Shown here piece after piece: positions 1 to 8,050 of a DNA stretch of 64,000 nt. Position 1 is the stretch's first letter, and every line of letters starts with the position of its first letter. Below the pieces are notes generated by a model. It was not told the DNA's origin. It made no database searches and saw only the letters and a program-made list of their open reading frames with translations. The translations under genes were made by a program, and so were the position numbers. Origin of the DNA: Pectobacterium polonicum (GTDB lineage: Bacteria; Pseudomonadota; Gammaproteobacteria; Enterobacterales; Enterobacteriaceae); NCBI RefSeq assembly GCF_005497185.1, contig NZ_RJTN01000002.1:310001-374000 (forward strand). The letters run 5' to 3'.

Positions 1-851
1 GCGATCTGACGCACCGTATCGCTATTACCTCGCGCGATGAGATGGGACAGTTGCAAACCGCACTACGAGAAATGGTGCTGAATCTGACGGATATCGTAGA
101 GCGCGTACACAGCAACGCCGATATTATCGCAACCGCATCCAGCCAGATTAGCAGCGGCAATATCGATCTCTCCTCCCGAACCGAGCAGCAGGCCAGTTCA
201 CTGGAAGAAACCGCAGCATCAATGGAACAGATGACCTCCTCCGTCAAGCAGAATGCTACCCACGCCGCCCACGCCAGTCAGTTGGCGACAACCGCGTCGC
301 AACGCGCTGTTGATGGGGGCAGGATGATGGGTGATGTCACATCAGCGATGCAAAACATGGTGTCATCCGCAGAAAAAATCACCAATATTATCAGCGTAAT
401 CGACGGTATCGCGTTTCAAACCAACATCCTCGCGTTGAACGCCGCCGTGGAAGCCGCTCGCGCGGGAGAACAGGGGCGAGGCTTTGCGGTCGTTGCAGGT
501 GAAGTTCGCACTTTGGCGCAACGCAGTGCAAACGCGGCCAAAGAGATTAAAAGCCTGATCGGGACGTCCGTCGAACAGGCAACTCTCGGCCATGCTGTTG
601 TCATCGATGCGGGCAGTACGATTCAGAGCGTGGTGGAAGACATAAAACGCGTAGCATCGCTCGTGACCGAAATTTCCACTGCCAGCAATGAACAAAGTCT
701 GGGTATTGGGCAGATTAACACCGCCATTTCACAGATGGAAACGGTCACGCAGCAAAACGCCGCGCTGGTTAACGAAGCCGCCGCTGCCGCGGGTTCGCTG
801 TCCGAGCGTGCGGGTGAACTCAGCCATGCCGTTGCCGCGTTCCGTATCTAA
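1..851 (+). CDS. Methyl-accepting chemotaxis protein, C-terminal part (5' end outside window)
   Basis: The reading frame is already open at base 3 and runs to a stop at 851, so about 282 C-terminal residues of a longer chemoreceptor are present. The first residues (DLTHRI...SRDEMGQ) look like the end of a HAMP linker. The rest is the cytoplasmic signalling domain: a long coiled-coil hairpin whose tip carries the conserved stretch [20 protein letters not shown], which contacts CheA and CheW. Glutamine/glutamate-rich heptads around [20 protein letters not shown] are the expected methylation helix. The ligand-binding and membrane parts lie upstream of the window, so the ligand cannot be named. 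The protein ends in FRI with no CheR-tethering pentapeptide of the NWETF type. Confidence 0.95.
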   Translation, partial: DLTHRIAITSRDEMGQLQTALREMVLNLTDIVERVHSNADIIATASSQISSGNIDLSSRTEQQASSLEETAASMEQMTSSVKQNATHAAHASQLATTASQRAVDGGRMMGDVTSAMQNMVSSAEKITNIISVIDGIAFQTNILALNAAVEAARAGEQGRGFAVVAGEVRTLAQRSANAAKEIKSLIGTSVEQATLGHAVVIDAGSTIQSVVEDIKRVASLVTEISTASNEQSLGIGQINTAISQMETVTQQNAALVNEAAAAAGSLSERAGELSHAVAAFRI

Positions 852-889
852 CGTCCCCCCCCTCTTGTTCACCTCCCCCGCGCAATCGT

Positions 890-2191
890 TTACCCGCACG
901 CGGGGGAGCCGATTATCGCTAATACGTCGCTCAGCGTGGTTAAAAATACATCGGCATGCTCTTCCAGAAACACCAGCGGCGGGCGAATTTTCAGCACGTT
1001 CGCCGCGGGTCCTGTCGTACTGATAAGTACACCGCGCTGACGCATCGCATTCACTATCTGCAATGCGGATTCACGTGCCGGAGATTTGCTTTCACGATCG
1101 TTGACCAATTCCACGCCGATAAACAGGCCGTAAGCCCGAATGTCACCAATCAGCGGGAAATCCTGCGCCAACTGCTGCAATCCCTGGCGCAAATAAGCGC
1201 CAACCCGCTGGGCATTCTGCTGTAACTGCTCTTCCCGAATCACCCGCAGCACCGCATGCGCTGCCTGACAGGACACCGGATTACCGCCGAAGGTATTGAA
1301 ATAGCGCACATCGCGTCCGAAGGCATCGAACAGCGCGGAACGCCCCACCAATCCGGCGATCGGGTGTCCATTACCCATCGGCTTCCCTAAACTCACTAAA
1401 TCCGGGACGACGCCGTGATGCGCAAAGCCCCACAGCGATTCTCCAGTGCGTCCAAAGCCCGGCTGCACTTCATCTGTGATAAACAGCCCGCCAGCCAGAC
1501 GAATCAGCGCCGCCGCCTGCGCCATTTCGCCTTTCGGCGCACAGAACACCCCGTCGCTGGAAAAAATGGTGTCCACCAACAGCGCAGCAGGACGAACCCC
1601 TTCTTGTTGCATCTGTGCCAGAGCATCACGAATACTGGTAAGAAATGCACCGGGCTGACGATAGGTATCCGGCGCGTCGATCAGCTTCACATGATTTCCG
1701 CGCGCCACGCTATCCCCCAACGACGGCGACAGTTCCGCCAGCGCACTGGTCACGCCGTGATACGCCCAACGCGTCACCAGAACACCCGTCCCCCCCGTAA
1801 CATGTCGGGCGATGCGCAGCGCCAGATCGTTAGCCTCACTGCCAGTACAGGTCAGCATCACATTGTTCAGTTCAGCGGGAAATTCGCTCAGTAAATCTTC
1901 CGCAAAATCGACAATCGCAGGGTGTAAATAACGTGTGTGAGTATTGAGCAGTGCGCTCTGGCGCGCCATCGCCTCAACCACCGCAGGATGGCAATGCCCG
2001 ACCGAGGCCACATTGTTATAAACATCCAGATAACGTTTTCCCTGGTGATCAAACAGCCATACGCCCTCGCCGCGCGCAACGTGCAACGGCTCTTCATAAA
2101 ACAGGCGGTAACCACTGCCCAGCACCCGCTGGCGGCGCGCCAGCAAGGCATTTGTCGCAGTCATTTCAGACATCATTCCACTCTGATTCAT
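890..2191 (-). CDS. Class III PLP enzyme of the amino-alcohol-phosphate phospho-lyase type
   Basis: This 433-aa fold-type I PLP enzyme has the class III aminotransferase pattern: GSEAND near 118-122, ITDEVQPGFGRTG near 238-250, and the PLP lysine K270 in LGKPMGNGHP. The stretch YNNVASVGHCHP with LLNTHTRYLH closely resembles animal ethanolamine-phosphate and 5-phosphohydroxylysine phospho-lyases, which release ammonia and phosphate rather than transaminate. The chosen ATG at 2191 overlaps the kinase stop in an ATGA tetranucleotide, indicating translational coupling; an in-frame upstream extension to 2275 lies inside the kinase gene. The preceding kinase could make its substrate. The exact substrate is unknown: 5-hydroxylysine, ethanolamine and 4-amino-3-hydroxybutyrate are all conceivable. 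Confidence 0.85.
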   Translation of the reverse strand: MNQSGMMSEMTATNALLARRQRVLGSGYRLFYEEPLHVARGEGVWLFDHQGKRYLDVYNNVASVGHCHPAVVEAMARQSALLNTHTRYLHPAIVDFAEDLLSEFPAELNNVMLTCTGSEANDLALRIARHVTGGTGVLVTRWAYHGVTSALAELSPSLGDSVARGNHVKLIDAPDTYRQPGAFLTSIRDALAQMQQEGVRPAALLVDTIFSSDGVFCAPKGEMAQAAALIRLAGGLFITDEVQPGFGRTGESLWGFAHHGVVPDLVSLGKPMGNGHPIAGLVGRSALFDAFGRDVRYFNTFGGNPVSCQAAHAVLRVIREEQLQQNAQRVGAYLRQGLQQLAQDFPLIGDIRAYGLFIGVELVNDRESKSPARESALQIVNAMRQRGVLISTTGPAANVLKIRPPLVFLEEHADVFLTTLSDVLAIIGSPACG

Positions 2192-3297
2192 CGTACGTTC
2201 TCCGGGCAAGCCTGCTGTAGACGAGTCACAAATTGCGCATGGGAATAGATCGCCATGCGCTGTAAGTTGTGCCAACTGCGCGGTACATTACGCAATAGAT
2301 ACTCTCGATTGTCGGGGTAGCGTGATGCGCGCCACTGCGCAATAGTTAGCGCCAGCGCCATGCGGGTCGCGATCAGATCGGGCAACAGCGCGATCTCCTC
2401 CCGCGTTAATGGCATATGGTGGTGATACGCCGCAACAAACGGCAGAACATGCTCCAACAGATCCTGCCCCTCACCCACCTGGTACGCCAGTGCGGTCGCC
2501 ACTTCGCAGATTAATGGGGCAAAGACGGCGTCGCCAAAATCGATAATGCCGGTCACCCGCGTCGGCGACGAACTGCTCACCAACACATTATGCGGATTAA
2601 GATCGTTATGAATGACCTGATGACGCAGCATCGCCAACTCAGGGGCAACGTGACTGTCATAGCGGTCAAAAATACGTTGAAGATGCTGATACTGCTGGGG
2701 TTCAGACACAAAATCGAGGTAAGGACGCACCTGATCCGCCCGGCTGATATCCCACAGCAGCGAACGGTTTGCTGCCGGATGTGTAAAGCGGAGAAGTACG
2801 TTATCCAACTGCGCCAGCGAGCCTCCCAACTGCGGCATCAGCGCCGTTGAAGATGAGGCCAGATGCTGCGGCACGCCTGCCAGATAGCTCACCAGCCGCA
2901 CACGCAGCAGTACGCCACCGATATCAACGCCTGTTTCTGCCCGACCATTTTTTGTCAACCTGATACGCGGTACGGGCAGTTCAGGCGCATGGCTAGCCAG
3001 ATGCAACAATAATGAAGTTTGAAAATCGCTGACGTCAGCGGGTTCCGCCGCGTTGATCACTTTCAGCATATAGCGTTCGTCTGGCGTGACCGTCAGACAG
3101 AAATTCATATCACGTTCGCCCTGAAGCAGGGTCATCTGCCCGAACAGGCCATATTCTTGCTGCGCAATTGCCAACGCCTGCTGGCAGGAAACCTGCGGTA
3201 CAGGCTGCATCATTAACTCGTCATCGAGTGGTAAAGCCTCGGCAAACACCGGCTGGTTGGAAGCGGGACATTGCAACACGGGGGAAACGTCAGACAT
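2188..3297 (-). CDS. APH/choline-kinase-fold kinase, hydroxylysine-kinase-like
   Basis: A 369-aa soluble kinase of the aminoglycoside phosphotransferase fold. The catalytic loop HNDLNPHN is at about 230-237 and the metal-binding DFG at about 253-255. Length and motif order fit the hydroxylysine kinase (HYKK/AGPHD1) group and other small-molecule kinases such as homoserine kinase II. The start at 3297 is preceded by GGAGG at normal spacing and overlaps the SDR stop by 8 bases; a longer form from 3327 has no such site. It is the middle gene of a tightly overlapping three-gene unit. The pairing with a phospho-lyase-type PLP enzyme is the main clue that it phosphorylates a vicinal amino alcohol; antibiotic modification is unlikely in this setting. 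Confidence 0.85.
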   Translation of the reverse strand: MSDVSPVLQCPASNQPVFAEALPLDDELMMQPVPQVSCQQALAIAQQEYGLFGQMTLLQGERDMNFCLTVTPDERYMLKVINAAEPADVSDFQTSLLLHLASHAPELPVPRIRLTKNGRAETGVDIGGVLLRVRLVSYLAGVPQHLASSSTALMPQLGGSLAQLDNVLLRFTHPAANRSLLWDISRADQVRPYLDFVSEPQQYQHLQRIFDRYDSHVAPELAMLRHQVIHNDLNPHNVLVSSSSPTRVTGIIDFGDAVFAPLICEVATALAYQVGEGQDLLEHVLPFVAAYHHHMPLTREEIALLPDLIATRMALALTIAQWRASRYPDNREYLLRNVPRSWHNLQRMAIYSHAQFVTRLQQACPENVR

Positions 3298-4024
3298 GCT
3301 GTCCTCCATTAACATGGATTTCTGCACCGTTGACGTAAGAAGCCCCGGAGGTACAGAGAAAATAGATCAAACTGGCCACCTCTTCGGGTTTACCTAAGCG
3401 CTGCATCGGCACCTGTCGCGTAATAATGTCATCCGTACCCGGTGACAGTATTGAGGTTTCAATTTCCCCCGGTGCAATCGCATTGACGCGAACACCGTGC
3501 GGACCAAAATCAAATGCCATTTCCCGCGTCAGTGCAGATAGCGCCGCTTTTGAGGTGGCATAGGCTACGCCAGCAAAGGGATGCACACGCGACCCCGCAA
3601 TCGAGGTCACATTGATGACGCATCCCTGTGATGCTTTGAGCTCATCGAACAAACCGTTTGCCAACAGTGCGCTGGAGAAGAGGTTGACGTTGAAAACGCG
3701 CAGCCAGGTAGCATAGTCCGTGTCGCGTATGCCAAGACGTTGCCCGCCCGCCCCCTTTGGTGAAATCCCCGCATTATCGACCAGTGCATCCAGACGCCCG
3801 CCCAGTTTTTCCTTAATCAGCGGCAACGTCTGTTGCAGGCTATCGATGTCTTCCAAATCGAGATGAATATGATTGAGTAGCTTTTCCGCCCACGGGCACT
3901 CTTCTGCCCAGTTCTGACGTGAAGCGGTAAAGATCCGCCACCCTGCCGCGTGGAAATGCTTAACGGTAGCATGTCCAATCCCCCGGCTGGCACCGGTCAG
4001 CAGTAACGTTTTTTGCGCTGTCAT
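3290..4024 (-). CDS. SDR-family oxidoreductase
   Basis: A 244-aa classical short-chain dehydrogenase/reductase. The cofactor motif TGASRGIG lies at 10-17, the structural DNAG-type motif (here VDNAGIS) near 82-88, the catalytic serine near 141, and Tyr155-x3-Lys159. The ATG at 4024 follows AGGAGG with good spacing, so the longer open frame from 4054 is not used. It is the first gene of an operon with the kinase and the phospho-lyase-type enzyme, overlapping the kinase start by 8 bases. It probably oxidises or reduces a hydroxyl or keto group of the same substrate, but the sequence does not show which. Confidence 0.9.
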   Translation of the reverse strand: MTAQKTLLLTGASRGIGHATVKHFHAAGWRIFTASRQNWAEECPWAEKLLNHIHLDLEDIDSLQQTLPLIKEKLGGRLDALVDNAGISPKGAGGQRLGIRDTDYATWLRVFNVNLFSSALLANGLFDELKASQGCVINVTSIAGSRVHPFAGVAYATSKAALSALTREMAFDFGPHGVRVNAIAPGEIETSILSPGTDDIITRQVPMQRLGKPEEVASLIYFLCTSGASYVNGAEIHVNGGQHV

Positions 4025-4084
4025 ACCGAACCTCCTGAGCCTTTGTACCATCATTTTTTACACAACACACATCAAAATGGTGTT

Positions 4085-4095
4085 TGATGCATCAT
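4085..4095. promoter_or_regulatory. Candidate operator TGATGCATCAT before the SDR operon
   Basis: TGATGCATCA (4085-4094) is a perfect 10-base palindrome about 60 bases upstream of the SDR start. With the next base, its reverse complement ATGATGCATCA is repeated exactly at 7787-7797, upstream of the ABC importer operon. An operator role is inferred from the sharing and the symmetry. Confidence 0.45.
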
Positions 4096-4188
4096 AAATT
4101 GAGTTTTAAAAAAAGCTGAAAAAATTTCAGCGAAATCTAATCTTTTCTCTTGGCGTAGAATGATGCTGAAGAGAAAACGTTTTTCAGG

Positions 4189-4400
4189 ATGAGCAGCATG
4201 GATGCTGCGAAAGCCAGTGCCGCGTCGGGAACGCGTCACTGGCGGTCCGTCAGGAAAACGTTATCTCTGAAGGCACCGCGTAGCGGCATCATGAACCGCC
4301 AAAAAGCCAGGGTTCCAAGGGCGACGGCAACTGAGCCGCCCTTGGTCGTGCGCTCTCCCATGCAAAGGGAAAAATACAATATTAACGCGCACGAAACATA
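4189..4400. repeat. Hairpin-rich noncoding segment between SDR and permease genes
   Basis: The 390-base gap between the SDR start and the permease stop holds no convincing gene. It contains an imperfect inverted repeat at about 4216-4243 (CCAGTG...CACTGG) and a perfect 9-bp stem CCAAGGGCG/CGCCCTTGG at 4315-4345. Read leftwards, the second hairpin is followed after about nine bases by CTTTTT, so it could terminate the importer operon. The composition and nested stems also resemble a dispersed intergenic repeat. Confidence 0.45.
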
Positions 4401-4413
4401 ACTCTGACACTGA

Positions 4414-5232
4414 TTAACCCCCACTCCGTAGCCGCTCCGAACGGCGGCGTAAAATCTCCATCACGATCAGCAGAACGAGCGCAGCACCGACCATCATGGT
4501 GGCGGCGGCGGCTATCGTTGGGTCGAGATTCTCACGGATGCCAGCAAACATCTGTAGCGGCAAGGTGCGCTGGCGTGGGCTGGCGAGAAACAGCGTGACG
4601 ATCACCTCGTCAAACGACGTCGCGAAGGCAAAAAGCGCCCCGGAAAATACCCCAGGCGCAATCAGCGGAAACGTCACCTTGCGAAAAGCCAGCAACGGTG
4701 AAGCACCCAGACTGGCAGCCGCACGCGTCAGGTTATGATCATAGTTCTTCAACACTGCCGTGACCGTAATAACAACGAACGGTACGCCCAGCATCGCATG
4801 GGCCAATACCAGCCCTAAATAGCTGTTTAGCAGCGACAGCTTGGCAAAGAAGAAAAACATCCCGACCGCAACAATCACCACGGGTGCAATCATCGGCGAA
4901 ATCAGTACCGCCATCACCAGCGATTTACCGCGAAATTCACCGCGCACTAGCCCGACCGAGGCCAGCACGCCGAGCACCGTTGCCAGTAACGTCGCCAGCG
5001 GCGCAATCAGCAGGCTGTTGCCCAACGCCCCCAACCACTCGCTAGAGCTAAAAAACTCGCGATACCAACGCAGGGAAAATCCCGTCAGCGGATAGCTCAG
5101 AAACGACCCCGCATTAAACGAGAGCGGAACAATCACCAGCACGGGGACGATTAAAAACAACAGCATCGCCGCGCCGTAAAAATTAAAGAACGTGTTCCAC
5201 AAACGGATACCCACTTCACCCTGCTGTCTCAT
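4414..5232 (-). CDS. ABC importer permease, PotC-type
   Basis: A 272-aa inner-membrane permease of the binding-protein-dependent (BPD) type with about six membrane segments. The EAA loop that docks the ATPase is visible as AAASLGASPLLAFRKVTFPL near 180-200. It is the last gene of a binding protein-permease-permease unit; family relatives move spermidine, putrescine, opines and related amino compounds. Its start at 5232 is preceded by GGGGAGAG. The probable cognate ATPase is not in this operon but about 7.4 kb away at 12623. Confidence 0.9.
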   Translation of the reverse strand: MRQQGEVGIRLWNTFFNFYGAAMLLFLIVPVLVIVPLSFNAGSFLSYPLTGFSLRWYREFFSSSEWLGALGNSLLIAPLATLLATVLGVLASVGLVRGEFRGKSLVMAVLISPMIAPVVIVAVGMFFFFAKLSLLNSYLGLVLAHAMLGVPFVVITVTAVLKNYDHNLTRAAASLGASPLLAFRKVTFPLIAPGVFSGALFAFATSFDEVIVTLFLASPRQRTLPLQMFAGIRENLDPTIAAAATMMVGAALVLLIVMEILRRRSERLRSGG

Positions 5233-5269
5233 TTATTCTCTCCCCAGTATAAGGTTATGGATATCGAGC

Positions 5270-6538
5270 TTAATGCGCCGCCGTTTCCGCATTGGTGCGC
5301 GTCACACGGATATACACCACGTACAGCAGCGTCACGATGATCAGCAGTTGCGTACCCAGCGCGGCTGCCATTCCCCAGTTCATGGTGGTATTGGTGAAGA
5401 ACGCAACAAAGTAGCTCAGCATCTGGTCACTTGGCCCGCCCAGCAGCGCAGGTGTAATGTAGTAGCCAATCGCCATCATAAAGACCAGCAGCGCCCCCGC
5501 CGTCACGCCCGCGTAGGTTTGCGGCACGTAAACCCGCCAGAAGGCGATAAAGGGATGCGCACCCAGCGAGATCGCCGCACGTACGTAATTCGGGGAAATG
5601 CCTTTCATCACCGCGTATAACGGCAGAATGAAGAACGGCAGTAGGATGTGAGTCATCGAGATATAGACACCGATGCGGTTGAACACCAGCACCAGCGGTT
5701 CGTCGATAATACCAATGTTAATCAGCGAGCGGTTGATCAACCCGCCGGACTGCAATAGCACAATCCAGCTTGCCGTCCGCACAATCAGCGATGTCCAGAA
5801 CGGCAGCAGCACCAGAATTAGCAGCAAATTAGCGCGATTCGAAGGCTGTTTTGCCAGCCAGTACGCCAGCGGATACCCTAGCCCCACGCACAGCAGCGTC
5901 ACCACGCCAGCCATCAGCAGCGTACGCAGCAGTACATCGACATACAGTGACTGATCGGCAGGCTGCGGAACGATTTGTTGGGTAGTGGCATCGACTTTAT
6001 GGTCAAACACCGCCAGCAGGTAATAGCTGGTGAAAGGCCGCGCGGCACGATCGAACGTTTGCCAGGTCGCCAGTTCCCCCCACATCGGCTGCTCACGTAT
6101 CAGTTGGTCACGTACATCACTGCTGCCCTCCGCGGGCAGCTTGCGCAATGTACGGGTAATCAGCGTGCGATATTCCGCCCCTTCATACCCCAACCGTTTG
6201 GTGATCGTGCTTAACTTGCCGCTGCTGCGGGCATCGCGCAGATCGCTGACCAGCGCCCGAAAGACCGCCTCATCCGGTATATTGTTGCCCGACCAGAGCC
6301 GCATCGCGGCAATGGTCTGCGGCATGTTGTCGCGCAATTCCGGGTCGGAGACGCTTTTCCCCAAAATCGAGGTGATTGGGAACAAAAAGCTCACCACGAT
6401 AAACAGAAACAGCGGTGCAATCAGCAGCAAAGAGCGCTTCTTATAGGCTTTCTGCGCGATCCACAGTTGCTGTTTCAATGTCGCATTTTCCTCGCTCCCG
6501 CCAGGCGGTGCAGAGGCGACAATTTCGCTCTGGGACAT
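5270..6538 (-). CDS. ABC importer permease, PotB-type, with large periplasmic insert
   Basis: A 422-aa inner-membrane permease. After an N-terminal cytoplasmic segment and the first membrane helix (SLLLIAPLFLFIVVSFLFPI) comes a polar insert of roughly 130 residues before the conserved permease core. Relatives without the insert are about 280-310 aa. The EAA loop is seen as AAISLGAHPFIAFWRVYVPQ. The start at 6538 has GGAGA upstream at about nine bases; ATG codons at 6559-6553 are alternatives. It lies between the binding-protein gene and the second permease in one transcription unit. The extra domain probably faces the periplasm and may contact the binding protein. Confidence 0.88.
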   Translation of the reverse strand: MSQSEIVASAPPGGSEENATLKQQLWIAQKAYKKRSLLLIAPLFLFIVVSFLFPITSILGKSVSDPELRDNMPQTIAAMRLWSGNNIPDEAVFRALVSDLRDARSSGKLSTITKRLGYEGAEYRTLITRTLRKLPAEGSSDVRDQLIREQPMWGELATWQTFDRAARPFTSYYLLAVFDHKVDATTQQIVPQPADQSLYVDVLLRTLLMAGVVTLLCVGLGYPLAYWLAKQPSNRANLLLILVLLPFWTSLIVRTASWIVLLQSGGLINRSLINIGIIDEPLVLVFNRIGVYISMTHILLPFFILPLYAVMKGISPNYVRAAISLGAHPFIAFWRVYVPQTYAGVTAGALLVFMMAIGYYITPALLGGPSDQMLSYFVAFFTNTTMNWGMAAALGTQLLIIVTLLYVVYIRVTRTNAETAAH

Positions 6539-6580
6539 AGGCACTTTCTCCATCATCACGTACGGTAAATCACTACGACC

Positions 6581-7696
6581 TTATTGGGCGGCCCAGGCGT
6601 TAAAGCGTTGCTCCAGCTCTTCACCGTGATCGATCCAAAACTCAGTATCGACCTGCAAGGCCTGTGCCAGATTATCCGGTGCGGTCGGTAGATTGGCGGC
6701 AACAGCAGGAGCCAGTAGGCTGGTGGTTTTGACGTGCGTTGGACCATATGGAATGTTCTCAGCGAACACTTTCTGGTTTTCCGGCTGGTTGGCAAACGCA
6801 ATGAACTGCTCCGCCAGTGCCTTGTGCTTGGAACCTTTGACGATTGCCCAACTGTCCAGATCGTAAATGCTGTCGGCCCAGACAATCTTGAAGTCATGCC
6901 CTTCTTTCTGCGCTGCCGCGACGCGGCCGTTATAGGCAGAGGTCATGACCACATCACCCGACACCAGCCATTGCAGCGGCTGTGCGCCAGACTCCCACCA
7001 CTGAATGTTCGATTTGATCTGATTCAGTTTCTTGAAAGCGCGCTCGACACCCTCTGGCGTCGCCAGCACCGTGTAGAGATCCTCACGCTTCACACCATCG
7101 GCCAGCAGCGCGATTTCCAACGTAAATTTGGCACTTTTACGCAGCGCACGTTTGCCGGGGTAATCTTTCACATTCCAGAAGTCGGCCCAGCTTTTCGGTG
7201 CCTGTTTCAGTTTCGCTGCGTTGTAGGTCAGCACGGTAGACCACAGGAAGATCCCCGCACCGCACTCGGTCACCGCGCCTTTGACAAACTGAGATTGATC
7301 GCCCAGTTTTGACCAGTCCAGCGGTTCAAACAGCCCTTCGCTACAGCCGCGCATCAGTTCAGGGCCTTCGACTTCCACGACGTCCCAGCCTACCTGCCCG
7401 GTTTCTACCATTGCCCGGATACGTGCCATTTCACCGTTATACTCACCGGCTTCCACCGTGCCTTTGCCCGCCGCAGCGAACGGTTTGTAAAACGCCTTAT
7501 CCTGCGCATCTTTGTTCAAACCGCCAAATGAGATCACCGTGACGGATTCCGCCTGCGCCTGACAGGCCATCGTCACCAGAAAAGTCGTGGCCGCTATTCT
7601 CTTCAGTACCGGACGATTGAAGAGACCTTTCGCTTTGGTGTTGCTGCTAAGTTTGGACATGGGCTTGAATATAGACATGGGCTTGAATATAGACAT
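6581..7696 (-). CDS. Periplasmic binding protein of the PotD-type ABC importer
   Basis: A 371-aa secreted solute-binding protein. The N-terminus carries MSIFKP twice in tandem, then a basic n-region, a hydrophobic stretch (AATTFLVTMA) and a likely cleavage site after CQAQA near residue 49. The mature part has the type II periplasmic-binding pattern of polyamine, opine and amino-acid-derivative importers (VTVISFGG at the start, VWADSIYDLDSWAIVKGSKH later). AGGAG precedes the first ATG at eight bases. It is the first gene of the importer operon. The ligand is not readable, but the neighbouring catabolic genes suggest an amine or amino-acid derivative. Confidence 0.9.
   Translation of the reverse strand: MSIFKPMSIFKPMSKLSSNTKAKGLFNRPVLKRIAATTFLVTMACQAQAESVTVISFGGLNKDAQDKAFYKPFAAAGKGTVEAGEYNGEMARIRAMVETGQVGWDVVEVEGPELMRGCSEGLFEPLDWSKLGDQSQFVKGAVTECGAGIFLWSTVLTYNAAKLKQAPKSWADFWNVKDYPGKRALRKSAKFTLEIALLADGVKREDLYTVLATPEGVERAFKKLNQIKSNIQWWESGAQPLQWLVSGDVVMTSAYNGRVAAAQKEGHDFKIVWADSIYDLDSWAIVKGSKHKALAEQFIAFANQPENQKVFAENIPYGPTHVKTTSLLAPAVAANLPTAPDNLAQALQVDTEFWIDHGEELEQRFNAWAAQ
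7661..7696. repeat. Perfect tandem duplication of an 18-base unit at the binding-protein start
   Basis: The unit ATGGGCTTGAATATAGAC (plus-strand reading) occurs twice back to back and encodes MSIFKP twice on the minus strand. It lengthens the n-region of the signal peptide by six residues and provides two in-frame ATG codons before the third one at MSKL. Confidence 0.9.
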
Positions 7697-7786
7697 AATT
7701 TCGCTCCTGGAGTGGTAGTCAACGTAACGGTCAAATGCGTATCACTAATTTGCGTACTCTATTTTCGTGCACTGTACTTTTGATAC

Positions 7787-7797
7787 ATGATGCATCA
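7787..7797. promoter_or_regulatory. Candidate operator ATGATGCATCA before the ABC importer operon
   Basis: The palindrome TGATGCATCA recurs here, about 90 bases upstream of the binding-protein start. It forms the right half of a larger near-palindrome, TGATACAT-G-ATGCATCA, at 7781-7797. The shared 11-base core with the SDR promoter suggests that one regulator acts on both operons. The rest of the 7697-8050 gap holds only the promoter region and the gabD terminator hairpin. Confidence 0.45.
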
Positions 7798-8008
7798 GCA
7801 TAATTATGCAAAAAGAGATGAGCATAAACTGTGCCAATGCAGAAATTTTATTGATGTTTTACTAAAACGACGGCGGGAACGGTGCTGAGAAACAACAAGG
7901 TTGTGCAGTCAACATTTTACCCTGGTTGTATTTCGCCATTTTTGCCATATCATGGTGCAAGCCAGCCTATCTCTGCACCACCCAGACGCATTGCGCGTTT
8001 GCTGTGTG

Positions 8009-8033
8009 CGTGTCGACGTGGGCTGTCGACACG
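8009..8033 (-). terminator. Hairpin downstream of gabD
   Basis: CGTGTCGAC-N7-GTCGACACG forms a perfect 9-bp stem about 20 bases after the gabD stop. No U-run follows, so the terminator assignment is tentative. It separates the gabTD unit from the importer operon. Confidence 0.5.
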
Positions 8034-8050
8034 CGTTTCTTACCGACGTT

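Noticed and set aside
2188-3297. Aminoglycoside resistance phosphotransferase
   Set aside because: The APH fold is shared by many metabolic kinases, and coupling to a phospho-lyase-type enzyme points to metabolism.
4189-4401. 70-aa open frame in the gap between SDR and permease genes
   Set aside because: It overlaps strong inverted repeats and looks like translated noncoding DNA.
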